This document shows, piece after piece, positions 54,607 through 64,000 of a DNA stretch of 64,000 nt. The stretch's first letter is position 1, and the number at the start of each line of letters is the position of its first letter. The notes under the pieces were generated by a model, which saw only the letters and a list, made by a program, of their open reading frames with translations, was not told the DNA's origin and did not search any database. Origin of the DNA: Costus lasius (lineage: Eukaryota; Streptophyta; Magnoliopsida; Zingiberales; Costaceae); the NCBI GenBank assembly GCA_027563935.2, contig CM050451.1:26365565-26429564 (forward strand), in the 5' to 3' direction. Position numbers and translations under genes: made by a program.

Positions 54607-55657
54607 ACACTGAGTTTCATGATGATATTAATGCCTATGCTTCAATGATATTAATGCTTGTGCTTCTGATCTTGTGATAGTGCAAAACTCTAAGTCTGTG
54701 ATGGTTTTTCTAGTTATTTTGATTTTGTTTTCAGTTATTAAGCTATTTAGAGAGATGATGTAGAAAGTCTAGTTTGTTCTTTGTGTTAAAGTAGTTCTTA
54801 TTATGGAAACATTTATGCATTCAATCCGAATTTTTAGATTATTATTGAGTATGATTCTACTGTAGCATGAATAATCTTTGATAGGTTAAACCTTCTTATC
54901 TGATTTATTTTTCTTGCAATGAAGCTATGTTTTTTATTATTCATGGTAATTATATTCCCTGTTTTTAGTTCTACAATCTGGTTGCATTAAAAAAAATGAG
55001 TTTGAGAAACAAAGGGGCAGTGGTACTTAAGTGACGATGAACCCAAAAATTCATCCAACTTGGCATTGTCGACAAAAAAAACAAACAAAAACAAAAAAAT
55101 AGAATAAAAGGGTCATGAGAAAAGAAGGGGTTTGGTAAAGGTGAACAACTCCACTTTCTTCTAATTTAGTGTGAAGAAATGAGTTTTGTGTGCATTATGT
55201 GGTGTACACACTTTGAGTTTGCTTGCTAACTAAGTACCGGGAGTGCATTCATCACAAATGTTTGTCCTTCACGTCACAAGGTTAAAGGCAAATTCAAGGA
55301 AATAGCTTGAGCCAACCATTAATAATTCAGGATTCAGTTATTGAAATTTGTAATTTGAAAAGCTCATCTAGTGCAACCTGTTATATTGACTATCTTCTCG
55401 TGGAATTGATGATTATGAATGGTCTTAACATAGTGCTAGTGTTTAATCCTTTTTTAGATTTGAGGTTTAACTTTGACAAATAATTTATGTTATCAGTTCT
55501 GATTATATCTCAATTTTATTCTTAAATAGTGGATTGAGTATAATGGTTTTCATGTTAGACAATACTTTGACCTTAGAACATTCTTCTTTCATTATCATTG
55601 ATTTTCTAAATGGTTTAATTGCTTGAGGACAAGCAAGATTTTAAGTTTGTGATATTT
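54607..55657 (+). other. B: 3' internal non-coding region
   Basis: The other side of the C insertion. AT-rich, no recognisable frame. The words CAGTGGTACTT (55018) and ACTTGGCATTG (55058) resemble the two halves of the middle hairpin but in swapped order. It ends with hairpin H2 and the pre-LTR tract. Confidence 0.6.
55619..55636 (+). other. Hairpin H2 before B's 3' LTR
   Basis: TTGCTTGAGGACAAGCAA, 21 bases before the LTR start; then GATTTTAAGTTTGTGATATT. Confidence 0.87.
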
Positions 55658-57117
55658 TGATGAGTGTTATTTTTATATAATTTAAAGTACCATTCATATG
55701 ATCTTTTCAGGCTTTTATCTTGTTTTGTATCTGAATTTAGTATCTTTTCTCGTCAAGTCTAGAATCTTCACTGTTTTTCGCATTGTTTGTGAAATATAGG
55801 ACATTTTACCATATTTTTGTGAAGATTTTGATGATTTGATGTTACGAGAAGATTCCTCACAGTGCTAGGAGGTCACAGGTCAAATTTGAGGCAAATCGGA
55901 GCTCTCTGCAGAGAACACGGGCAGGCCATGATCATGATCACGACCATGATCATCTCGGCAGAACTCTACAGCCCGACACGGCTTGGCTATGCTTACTGTC
56001 ACGGCCGTGCTTACTTCGTCGCAAGTTCCAGAGCCAAGCACTGCCTGGCCGTGCTTATCATCACACCCGTGACGGCTTCCGCGCAGTTTCGACCTTTCGA
56101 TGGTTTTTCACCCGATTTGAGTGATTTCGAAGTCAGAATTTGCTGAAATTTGCAGGGAAACTTCCTAACTGCCTAACGAAGAGATAGAACCATAAAATAG
56201 GATTTTTTTTTTTGAGCGGTTTTGGGGGTTGAACTTTGGAGAAAACGTGACTAGGGCGAAAAGGGGCGATTTTGCTTGTTCAAGGGCTTGATTCAACGGA
56301 TTTCTTTGGGGCTTTCGAGAGAAGACTGAAGATTCATCATCTCCTACCCTTAATTTGTAAATTCCCCTCTTTTTGAATTTATTTACTTGGGTTTTAATTG
56401 TTAAACGATGTATTTTCTAGAGTAAACCCTAGTTCGGAACTCGGGCGTAGCCCGTTGAACATATTTCCACATGTAAAACAATTTTCTAATGAATCTCAGT
56501 GTTATTTTAAGTAATTTGACTTATTTAAATGAGTTGCACTTATTGCGTATTTGTGTTGTGGCCAAACATTTATATGTGTTAAGTGTTACGAGAAGTACCG
56601 AGAGGTGAATCGTAACACTCGATCGTTCTCATTTAAACTTGTGACTAGAATTACGAGAGTCGTTCGACGTCACTCGAGGATTTACGATATTTCATAGAGC
56701 CTAATGGGTCTCTTAGGTTAATTTTGCTACGAGAGTAGGAGATTAGCTTATGCTAGACACCGGATTACGCTTCGAGAGAAGGTAATCTGTACCCTAGGAG
56801 ATATCGCCTTAAGTTATTTACTGTCGGATTGCGCTTCGAGAGAAGGAGATCTGTTTTCTAATTCAATGTTTTGCATATAAAGCATTCAACGTGGTAAAAC
56901 CTGAAGTTCCGAACACTTCTTAAACTGTAATTTTCCCTTAAAGTCGTTGACTTCTTGGTTCGATAATTTAGATAATTTAGTTTTAGTGCAATTCTTTTAT
57001 TCCGAGTTTGAACCATCTAGCTTTCAATGACGCTAAAGGTCGGTACTTGACACCTGCTCCCTGTGGGAACGATATTATTTACTACTTCGATAGACCGTGC
57101 ACTTGCGGGGCCTATCA
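55658..57117 (+). repeat. 3' LTR of element B
   Basis: TGATGAGTGTTATTTTTATA...GGGGCCTATCA, partner of 29638-31102 with a low percentage of differences. Followed by CCCAT (57118-57122). Confidence 0.94.
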
Positions 57118-57122
57118 CCCAT

Positions 57123-57480
57123 CTGCACATCTTCTAAATACATAAGGCTCATCCCAAAAATAGTGCTTTACCTCAACTAAGAACTTCTTCTTTCCTTGAT
57201 AACTCAAATTAGGAGGAAAAACATTAGCAACTAAATAATTAACTATATCAGCATACCATGGAGCCTTGATCTGTTCAATGGCTAAGAGTTGTTCATCAGG
57301 AAAGGAATCATTGATTATGTCACCTTTATCAGCATCTATCATCATCCTAGAAAGGTGATCTGCAATAAAATTTTCTGATCCTTTCTTGTCTTTGATCTCC
57401 AATTCAAACTCTTGCAAAAGAAAAATCCATATAAGAAGGCGCGGTTTACTATTCTTTTTCTATATCAAATACTTTACCGC
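57123..57480 (-). pseudogene. A: end of RNase H and start of integrase
   Basis: On the minus strand: [34 protein letters not shown], then [40 protein letters not shown] and CADG, where element B interrupts. It continues at 29637 (GIFRRSVPKEE). A stop lies near 57465. Confidence 0.85.
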
Positions 57481-58864
57481 TGCATGATCTGTGTACACCA
57501 CAACTTTAGAATTGATCAAGTATGACCTGAATTTATCAAAAGCAAAAACAATGGCTAAAAGTTCTTTTTCAGTGGTAGTGTAATTTTTCTGTATCTCATC
57601 CAAAGTTCTACTAGCATAGTAAATAACATAGTGCTTCTTTTCTTTTCTCTGACCAAGAACTGCTCCTACTGCATAATCACTAGCGTGGCACATGAGCTCA
57701 AAAGGCAAAGTCCAGTCAGGTGGTTGCATGATGGGCGCTGATATCAGAGCCTTCTTCAATTCCTGAAAGGCAAATAAACATCCTTCATCAAAGGAGAATT
57801 TAGCATCTTTACAAAGCAAATTAGTAAGTGGTCTAGTAAGTTTAGAAAAATCCTTGATGAAGCGCTGGTAGAATCCTGCATGTCCCAAAAAGCTTCTGAT
57901 CTCCTTGACTATAGTGGGTGGCTTCACCTTCTCAATAACTTCAACTTTGGTCTTGTCAACTTCTATTCCTCTTTCTGAAATTAAGTGTCCCAAAACTATT
58001 CCCTGTCTAACCATGAAATGACATTTTTTCCAGTTAAGCACAAGATTAGTTTCTTCACACCTCTACAAAACTCGAGATAAGTTAGCCAAACAATCATCAA
58101 AAGAAAAACCATGTACAGAAAAATCATCCATAAAAACATCAATGAAATCCTCAATAAAATCTGAAAATATAACCATCATACACCTCTGAAAAAGTAGTAG
58201 GTGCATTACACAAACCAAAAGGCATCCTCCTATAGGCAAAGGCACCATATGGACAAATGAAAGTGCTCTTGGTCATCAGGATGGATGGGAATTTGGAAAA
58301 ATCCAGAATACCCATCTAAAAAGCAGAAATAAGAATGATTAGCAAGCCTCTCAACTATTTGATCAATAAAAGATAACAGGAAGTGGTCTTTCCTAGTGGC
58401 TGCATTTAATTTCCTATAATTTATGCACATGTGCCAACTAGTTACTATCCTAATAGAAATTAATTTGTCATCTCTACCTTTCATCACAATCACACCCCCC
58501 CCCCCTTCTTAGGAACACAATGAACAAGACTTACCCATTTACTATCGGAGATAGGATAAATAATGCTTGCATCAAGTAATTTCAGAACCTCCTTCTTTAC
58601 AACTTCTTTCATAGAGGGGTTAAGTCTTCTTTGAAAGTCAACATGTGGTTTGTGCTCCTCTTCCATAAGAATTCTGTGCATACAAAAAGAGGGGTTAATT
58701 CCTTTTAGATCATCAATAGAATACCCAATTACCTTCCTATGAATTCTCAACTCCCTTAGAAGCAAATCTATTTCTCTTGCATCAAGCTGTGTGTCAACAA
58801 TAACAGGGTAAGTAGAATTGGGTCCAAGAAATTCATAGCGAAGATTATTAGGTAAAGATTTCAA
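57460..58864 (-). pseudogene. A reverse transcriptase and RNase H
   Basis: On the minus strand: LKSLPNNLRYEFLGPNSTYP, LLLRELRIHRKVIGYSIDDL, RRLNPSMKEVVKKEVLKLLD and VHCVPKKGG, then a frame break at an 11-base G run (minus strand; C at 58495-58505). Next: SWHMCINYRKLNAATRKDHF, YFCFLDGYSGFFQIPIHPDD, another break near 58235, the catalytic FMDDFSVHGF (near 58110-58140), a stop near 58063, [38 protein letters not shown], and RNase H ELMCHASDYAVGAVLGQR (first catalytic Asp reads His), [30 protein letters not shown]. Confidence 0.85.
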
Positions 58865-59300
58865 TTCAAATTTTGGAATTTTTTTTCCAGATTTTCTTGT
58901 TCATCACATAAGGTGCAGTCTACTAAATCATGAGTTTCAACATTAGAATTAGAATCAGAATCAGAGTCAAAATTAGAATTAGAGTCAGCTCTCCCATGTC
59001 CAGTTTCCTACAAACAGATAAAGGCATTAGGCTTACACTAGCCCCAAGATCACATAAGGCTTAGTCAAAAGCCATACTCCCAATCAAATAAGGTATAGAA
59101 AAACTACCTAGATCCTTTAATTTTGGTGGCAATTTGTTTTGGATGATAGCACTACACTCCTCAGTTAATGCCACAGTGCCATAGTCCTCTATTTTTCTTT
59201 TGTTAGACAAAATTTATTTCAAGAATTTAGCATAAGTGGGCATTTGAGATAAAGCATTAGTAAATAGAATATTAATGTAAAACTTTTTCAAAACATCTAA
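58865..59300 (-). pseudogene. A protease, mostly deleted
   Basis: The minus strand has TYAKFLK, SNKRKIEDYGTVALTEECSA and KLKDLGSFSIPYLIGSMAFD, a stop, then the active-site word ALCDLGASVSLMPLSVCRKL. Right after DMGEL the domain is lost and replaced by a GATTCT/AATTCT run (about 58940-58985), then the acidic linker and pre-RT. About 110 residues present in C and D (from ADR to NGKL) are missing, so this copy could not make an active protease. Confidence 0.78.
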
Positions 59301-60977
59301 AATCTTCCCAAATTGCTTATCTAACTTAGCTTGAACAAGTCTCTAGGGAAAGGTTATAGGTGGCCTATATGGAGCAGGTGAACTAGGTCTAGGAACATCT
59401 GGCTAACATGGCTCATCATCCTTAGGTTCATCACCCTTAGGAGGTGGTGAACTAGGATGGAACTGCTCATATACATGTGGTATTTCTAAGACTGGCTCAC
59501 TACTAGGTTCAATGTCAGGCTCTTCCTCATCATCATCAGGTCTACCCCTTGGTTCATCTAACTATTTCCCACTCCTAGTAGTTATAGCATTACAATATTC
59601 CCTAGGGTTTAGTTCAGGTTTAGCATGCAATTTCCCTGGGGGTCTATAAGATGTACTAGATTGTCGTGCTATTTGATTATCTAACATTTTGGTATGGGCA
59701 TTCATATTTTCCATCCTAGAGTTCATGTTATCCACCCTAAAGTTAATTTGTTTGAGGGTTTTATTTACATCTTCATTTTGTTTCATTTGGGTACTCACAA
59801 ATTTCTCAAACATTGTCTCTAAACTAGACTTAGGTGGATTAGGATTAGGATTCCTAGGTTGAAATTGTGGTCTAGAATCTGCTTGTGCTCCTTGATTATT
59901 TTTCCATGACAGATTTGGGTGATTTCCCCATCCAGGGTTATATGTATTAGAGTAAGGGTCATTATTTCTACTTTGATTGTAACCCCCTACAGCATTTACT
60001 TGTTCTGCACCTGGTTCAGCAATGACCTTACACTCTTTAGAGTAATGACCTTGGTTTCTACATATTTCATAGGTAACAAACGATGAAACCATAGCAGTTT
60101 GCATATGAAAATAATCAAATCTGTTAACCAAAGAGTCTACCTTTTCAGCCAAGGTACGCAATCCATCATTCTTATTCTTACCATGTGGAGGACAATATAG
60201 TAGTCCTCTTTCAGTGGTCCACTAGTTATGGTTCAATGTCATCTCAATCAAAATAAAAGCATCATCAATGGTCTTGTTCATGAGAGCTCCTCCTGCAGCA
60301 GCATCAACAGTGAGGCGGGTATTATAAAATAAACCATTATAGAAAGTATGAATCAAAACCCATTTTTCCAAGCCATGGTGAGGGCACTTCCATTGTAATT
60401 TATTAAAATGCTCTCATGCCTCGTTCAGCGATTCGCTATCCCTTTGTGTAAAGTTGGTAATTTGATTCCTCAATTGGATTGTTTTACTTCATGAAAAGTA
60501 CTTCATCAAGAAAGCATTTGAAATTTATCCCCATGTGGTGAATGTTCCAGTTGGTTGAGATTGTAGTCAAGCTCGTGCTCTGTCCCTGTTCCTTAGAGAG
60601 AAAGAAAATAATCTTAGCTTCAAAACATCATCAGATACACCATTAATCCTAATGGTGTCACAAAATTCAAGAAAAAGAGCTAGATGTTGATTAGGATCTT
60701 CAAGCAATGATCCTCCAAATTGATTCAGCTGTATCATTGATAGAAAGGCCGGTTTGATTTCAAAATTGTTAGCCTCGATCGCCGGCCTAGCTATGCTAGA
60801 GTGTATCCCTTGTGGATTCGGTGCTGCATAATCCCTAAGTGATCTTCTTTCAGCCATGATTAATTCTTCTTCCGTCTTCTCTTCAAATCTGAGTTTCCTG
60901 CGCAATCTAAGAGTTTTATTAATTTTAGGATCAAAAGGAACTAGTGGTCTTGACCGAAGGGTCCTGCGCATAAACAA
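59301..60977 (-). pseudogene. Gag of element A
   Basis: Minus strand. Start MRRTLRSRPLVPFDPKINKT (60971) or MAERRSLRDYAAPNPQGIHS (60857). IARPAIEANNFEIKPAF, LEFCDTIRINGVSDDVLKL; a stop near 60567; a frame-broken capsid middle (60160-60560); from 60161 open: a zinc knuckle with its first Cys changed (YEICRNQGHYSKEC), PYSNTYNPGWGNHPNLSWKN, KSSLETMFEKFVSTQMKQNE, TKMLDNQIARQSSTSYRPPG. A stop at 59560, then a Pro/Glu/Asp-rich linker. Capsid and RNA-packaging protein, inactive. Confidence 0.83.
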
Positions 60978-61145
60978 GAAGGGAGATCAAATAAACTCAT
61001 ATTTTCAGAAAATAACAGAAAACAGAAATAAATCACAGCTTTGTGAAGATTCAAAAATTAGCAAAACAAAAAATAGAAGACAAAACTAAAAACAAAGCTT
61101 AGTCTAGCAATACTATCAATTACTTTGATATCAATTAAACTAAGG

Positions 61146-61163
61146 TCCCCGGCAACGGCGCCA
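61146..61163 (-). promoter_or_regulatory. tRNA-Asp primer-binding site of A
   Basis: On the plus strand TCCCCGGCAACGGCGCCA, that is, the tRNA-Asp 3' end itself. Exact, six bases from the LTR. Confidence 0.95.
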
Positions 61164-61169
61164 AAAACT

Positions 61170-63129
61170 TATTGTGTCCGCAAGTGCACAGATACTCAAA
61201 GTAATAAAAGATATCGAACCATAGGGACCTACGTGTTGAGTACCTAGTAAATGTGTTCTCGTAGCTAAGCAAATCGAATAAGTTGTAAGTGAACGATTGG
61301 AAATTGATACGGATTATCAGAGACAGAAAAAATTGGGACTAGGGTTTCATCCTTCTTAATTTCAATGACTAGACAGAAATAAGTATTCGTCAACTATTCT
61401 TCATATGATAAAGATGAAAATTTACTTATAATGAAATTGTCTCGCTCTCGCAACAACAATTTACACAGAATAACTTTCACTCTTGTGACTCGCTATTCAG
61501 TGTTTGAGATAAGTAAATCTGACAAAGAAAGTTTAAGTCACTCTCGTGGTTTAACTTTTAGTGTCAATGTCTCAAGGAAAATTAAATATTCTCATATCTT
61601 AATTTCACAAGTTTTACTTAAGGGTTTCCAACAATCCAAAACATCTTTAGATGTATAATTTCATGTCTAACTCAATAAAATTTCCTAGATCAAATTATCA
61701 ATAAGAATTTATACTTCAAAAATCAGGAAGTAAGAACAAACCTATTCTCATAGCATAAGTTCCTAAAACATAATTCAAGGGTTCCAAGTTTTGTAAATCA
61801 CCTCTTAGTTCATATTACAAAACTCTAAAACATGCTGATATTTGAAACTAGAAAAGTTTAAAGACAATTATCACTTAAGCAAAATTATTATACTGAAGAA
61901 CAATCTAACGAAATAGAAATTATCTAGTCATTAAGAAATTAAGGGGATTACACCCCTTGTCCCAAAAAGTTTTACGCTATCATGGTGAAAGAATTACAAT
62001 AAGATGTCATTTTAGAAAAATTAGAATTCAGAGGAGAAAGAAACAGTGTTACTGTGCACAAGGCTATGAAAAATTTCACAACCCGTAATTTATATGGAAA
62101 CACGTTGTGAACAGTGGCCGCGATCATGTTTCTGGTGATTTCTCCTCCGATCGAACTCCTTTCACTCTGAAACTTTCTATGCGTCTTCTCCTTCCTCAAG
62201 CGTAGATTCCTTGAAATTTTCATTACTGATGATGGTTTGCATGTCTCTCGGTAGAAAACCCTAGGGCGGCGGCAATCTCCTCGATTCCTCTCTCTGTCCT
62301 TAATAAAAAATTTGGACTTTGTTCTGAAATCTTCTTCTCTTCTTATAGATCACTCCCCTTCTTTCCAATTCCAAAATCGTGGCATAAAACTCCCAAAATT
62401 AGCTTCGCAAAATCCGACTACAGTAACTCACGGAAGACTCGAGCAAAGTCGACTGATAAATCAGAATTACGACCGTAATATTAATTACGGCGGTGCCGTA
62501 ATCTTTTCTGTGCATAATTCTCAAACATTTACAACACGTGAAAATAATTATTGTAGCACCGTGATTTGCTCCAATTTTCTCCCAGATAAAATTACGGCCA
62601 TAATAACAATTATGGTGGTACCATAATTTGGTATGTGTAAAATACTCGAAAAACCACGGTCGAGAAAAATAATCACGGTGGTGCCGTGATTCATTCCGTG
62701 AGTCCCAATAAAATTACAACAGTGGGAATTATTACAGCAGTATCATAATTTGGTCTGTGTAAAGTTTACAAGAAATCACGGCGGAAGAATTATCATGGTA
62801 GTGCCGTGATTATCTCTGTGTAAATTTACATCAATTTTATGGCCATAATAAAATTTATGGCCCTATCGTAATTTTGTCGAAAGCTCTGATTGACTTCAAA
62901 TTTGATATGTAATTTCTTTTTAATATCTAGAATTCGTCTATGCATTCAGTTTGCCTGAAAATCCATCTAAATTAAGCCCTTTTTGCCTAAAATTGATCAA
63001 AAATAAGAAAAGGTGTAGATTCCATAATATTTGACAAATAAGTCTTTAAAAACAAGTAAAATAGCATAAATATGACTCAAAAAGACTACACAATCAATAT
63101 AAAATATACTATGAATTTTTGAGTCATCA
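61170..63129 (-). repeat. 5' LTR of element A
   Basis: Partner of 6509-8469. Its inner end reads TATTGTGTCC where the other copy has TGTTGTGTCC, so one terminal base has mutated. It contains the palindromic array at 62460-62880. Followed by GTCCT. Confidence 0.94.
62460..62880 (-). repeat. Palindromic array in A's 5' LTR
   Basis: Same unit structure as 7790-8220 (AATTACGACCGTAATATTAAT, ACGGCGGTGCCGTAAT with CTTTTCTGTG spacers), with extra point changes that weaken several palindromes. Confidence 0.8.
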
Positions 63130-63134
63130 GTCCT
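63130..63134. repeat. Target-site duplication of A, right copy
   Basis: GTCCT, pairing with 6504-6508. Confidence 0.93.
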
Positions 63135-64000
63135 CATCACGATATCAATAGGGGTTAGGGGCTGTCTCCCTAACACAAGCTCAAAGGGGTTATGCCCTGT
63201 GGACAATGATCTGTGGAGATTGTAGGCAAACTATGCCGAATCCATCCACTTAACCCAATCCTTTTGACTCACAGTCACTGAGCGACGGAGGTAGTCCTCC
63301 ACGAGGGCATTCACCCACTCCGTCTGTCCATCCTTTTGGGGATGATTTGCTGTGGAGAAGTTCAATTTTGTTCCCTGCTTGTCGAACAATGTCGACCAGA
63401 AATGTTCGGTGAACCGGGCATCCCTATCACTCACAATATCCTAATGGATCCCAAAATATTTCACCACATTCTGAAAGAATAACTCTGTAGCCACCACAGC
63501 TGAGCATGGTTCGAGTGCTGGAATAAAAACTTCATGCTTGGAGAATCTATCCACGACCACGAATATCGATGTCTTCCCCTTGACCTTGGGAAACCCACCA
63601 ATAAAATCCATGGACACACTTGTCCATGGGGTCTCGGGTATAGGCAAGGGTTGTAACAATGCAATAGGTAACCTCCGATCGATCTTGTCTTGTTGACAAA
63701 CAAAATAGGTGCGAACATACATCTCAATGTCGGCACGCATGTCCGACCAATAATATGACCTGGACAACAAGGCAAGCATATGCCTTTGTCTTGGATGACC
63801 CGACCATGAGGTATCATGGAGCTCTCTAAGCAGCTCACGTCACAACCCACCGGATGCGGGGACTAGTGGCCTTTCACCACGGGCCATAACAACGTCATTA
63901 GCGTCCAGATAATATCGTCGGGCCGTACCCAACTTGATCTGCTGGATAAGCTTTCGATATGCCTTATCGAAAGTGGTTGTTGCTTTTATCCTCGTAAGGA
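63130..64000 (-). pseudogene. Chromovirus Z integrase, upstream part
   Basis: On the minus strand from the right edge: ARRYYLDANDVVMARGERPL, VPASGGL followed by a stop, ELLRELHDTSWSGHPRQRHM (zinc-module His), LLSRSYYWSDMRADIEMYV, YFVCQQDK (the first Cys of the usual CLVCQ pair is lost), IPETPWTSVSMDFIGGFPKV (first core Asp), VVDRFSKHEVFIP, a stop near 63440, SDRDARFTEHFWSTLF (second Asp), HPQKDGQTEWVN (Glu), a stop near 63230 and GHNPFELVLGRQPLTP. It is cut by element A and resumes at 6508. This is a Tekay/Del-like chromovirus by wording. Confidence 0.87.

Larger units (their letters stand above)
29638..57117 (+). mobile_element. Element B: gag-protease-only Athila-like element, with insertions
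   Basis: LTRs 29638-31102 and 55658-57117 are near-identical, with CCCAT on both sides, a perfect tRNA-Asp primer site, and hairpin H2 before the 3' LTR. Without element C it is about 7.3 kb. It encodes Gag and protease, but reverse transcriptase, RNase H and integrase are absent: after the protease the frame ends in a short hydrophobic tail, followed by hairpin H1. It must have moved with enzymes from another element. Confidence 0.92.
6509..63129 (-). mobile_element. Element A: Athila-like Ty3/gypsy retrotransposon, with all later insertions
   Basis: LTRs at 6509-8469 (3') and 61170-63129 (5') face the minus strand and are flanked by GTCCT on both sides. Without the insertions the element is about 13 kb. 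In order on the minus strand: 5' LTR, tRNA-Asp primer site, gag, truncated protease, RT/RNase H, integrase (split by element B), hairpin H1, palindromic array, ATHILA ORF-1-like third ORF, 3' non-coding region (split by the D/E complex), hairpin H2, 3' LTR. Many stops and frameshifts; not autonomous. Confidence 0.92.

Noticed and set aside
54980..55110. A-rich stretch with many AAAACAAAAA words
   Set aside because: Simple A-rich sequence in B's 3' region; no poly(A)-tailed LINE or SINE features around it.
1..64000. tRNA, rRNA or snRNA genes
   Set aside because: Only primer-binding sites complementary to tRNA-Asp and initiator Met-tRNA ends are present; I saw no full cloverleaf or internal promoter boxes.

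Overview
This window is plant nuclear DNA made almost entirely of LTR retrotransposons nested inside one another. The evidence is Ty3/gypsy polyproteins of the Athila type primed by tRNA-Asp, a Ty1/copia element primed by initiator Met-tRNA, a chromodomain-bearing gypsy element, and a miniature TRIM element. I see no intact host gene, no tRNA or rRNA gene and no CRISPR array. The species cannot be named from the sequence; an angiosperm with a large, repeat-rich genome fits.

Layout, outermost to innermost. (Z) A chromovirus on the minus strand: its 3' LTR is 4543-5891, its chromodomain and integrase end are 5892-6508, and its integrase resumes at 63130 and runs off the right edge. (A) An Athila-like element on the minus strand (6509-63129) sits in Z's integrase, with target duplication GTCCT on both sides. 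(B) A gag-protease-only element on the plus strand (29638-57117) sits in A's integrase, duplication CCCAT. (C) A full gag-pol Athila-like element on the plus strand (34405-54601) sits in B, duplication ATTAT. (Copia) A young Ty1/copia element (39291-48787) sits in C's reverse transcriptase. A 527-bp TRIM (52742-53268) sits in C's 3' LTR, duplication GCCGT. A second branch inside A (about 8946-25057) holds element D, a gag-protease frame fused to an unrecognised acidic coding fragment, and element E, a gag-pol element whose LTR interrupts that fragment at ACAAG. In E both LTR copies are followed by the same 808-bp fragment, an arrangement simple insertion does not give. Left of Z are a partial Athila-type LTR (1-1525), unassigned DNA and an old decayed TRIM (3153-3640).

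In each Athila-like family the order is LTR, tRNA-Asp primer site, gag, protease, reverse transcriptase/RNase H, integrase, then a long 3' region that in A still encodes an ATHILA ORF-1-like third protein. All copies carry stops, frameshifts or deletions, so none looks autonomous; only the gag of D is a long open frame.

The least explained signals lie in the noncoding 3' regions. Three short hairpins are shared by otherwise diverged families: CTTGGGAGGCAACCCAAG just after pol, a CACTG/CAGTG stem in the middle with one compensatory change, and TTGCTTGAGGACAAGCAA just before the 3' LTR. In three families, arrays of family-specific palindromes occur twice, in the LTR and again between pol and the third-ORF region, suggesting a duplicated promoter or leader module.
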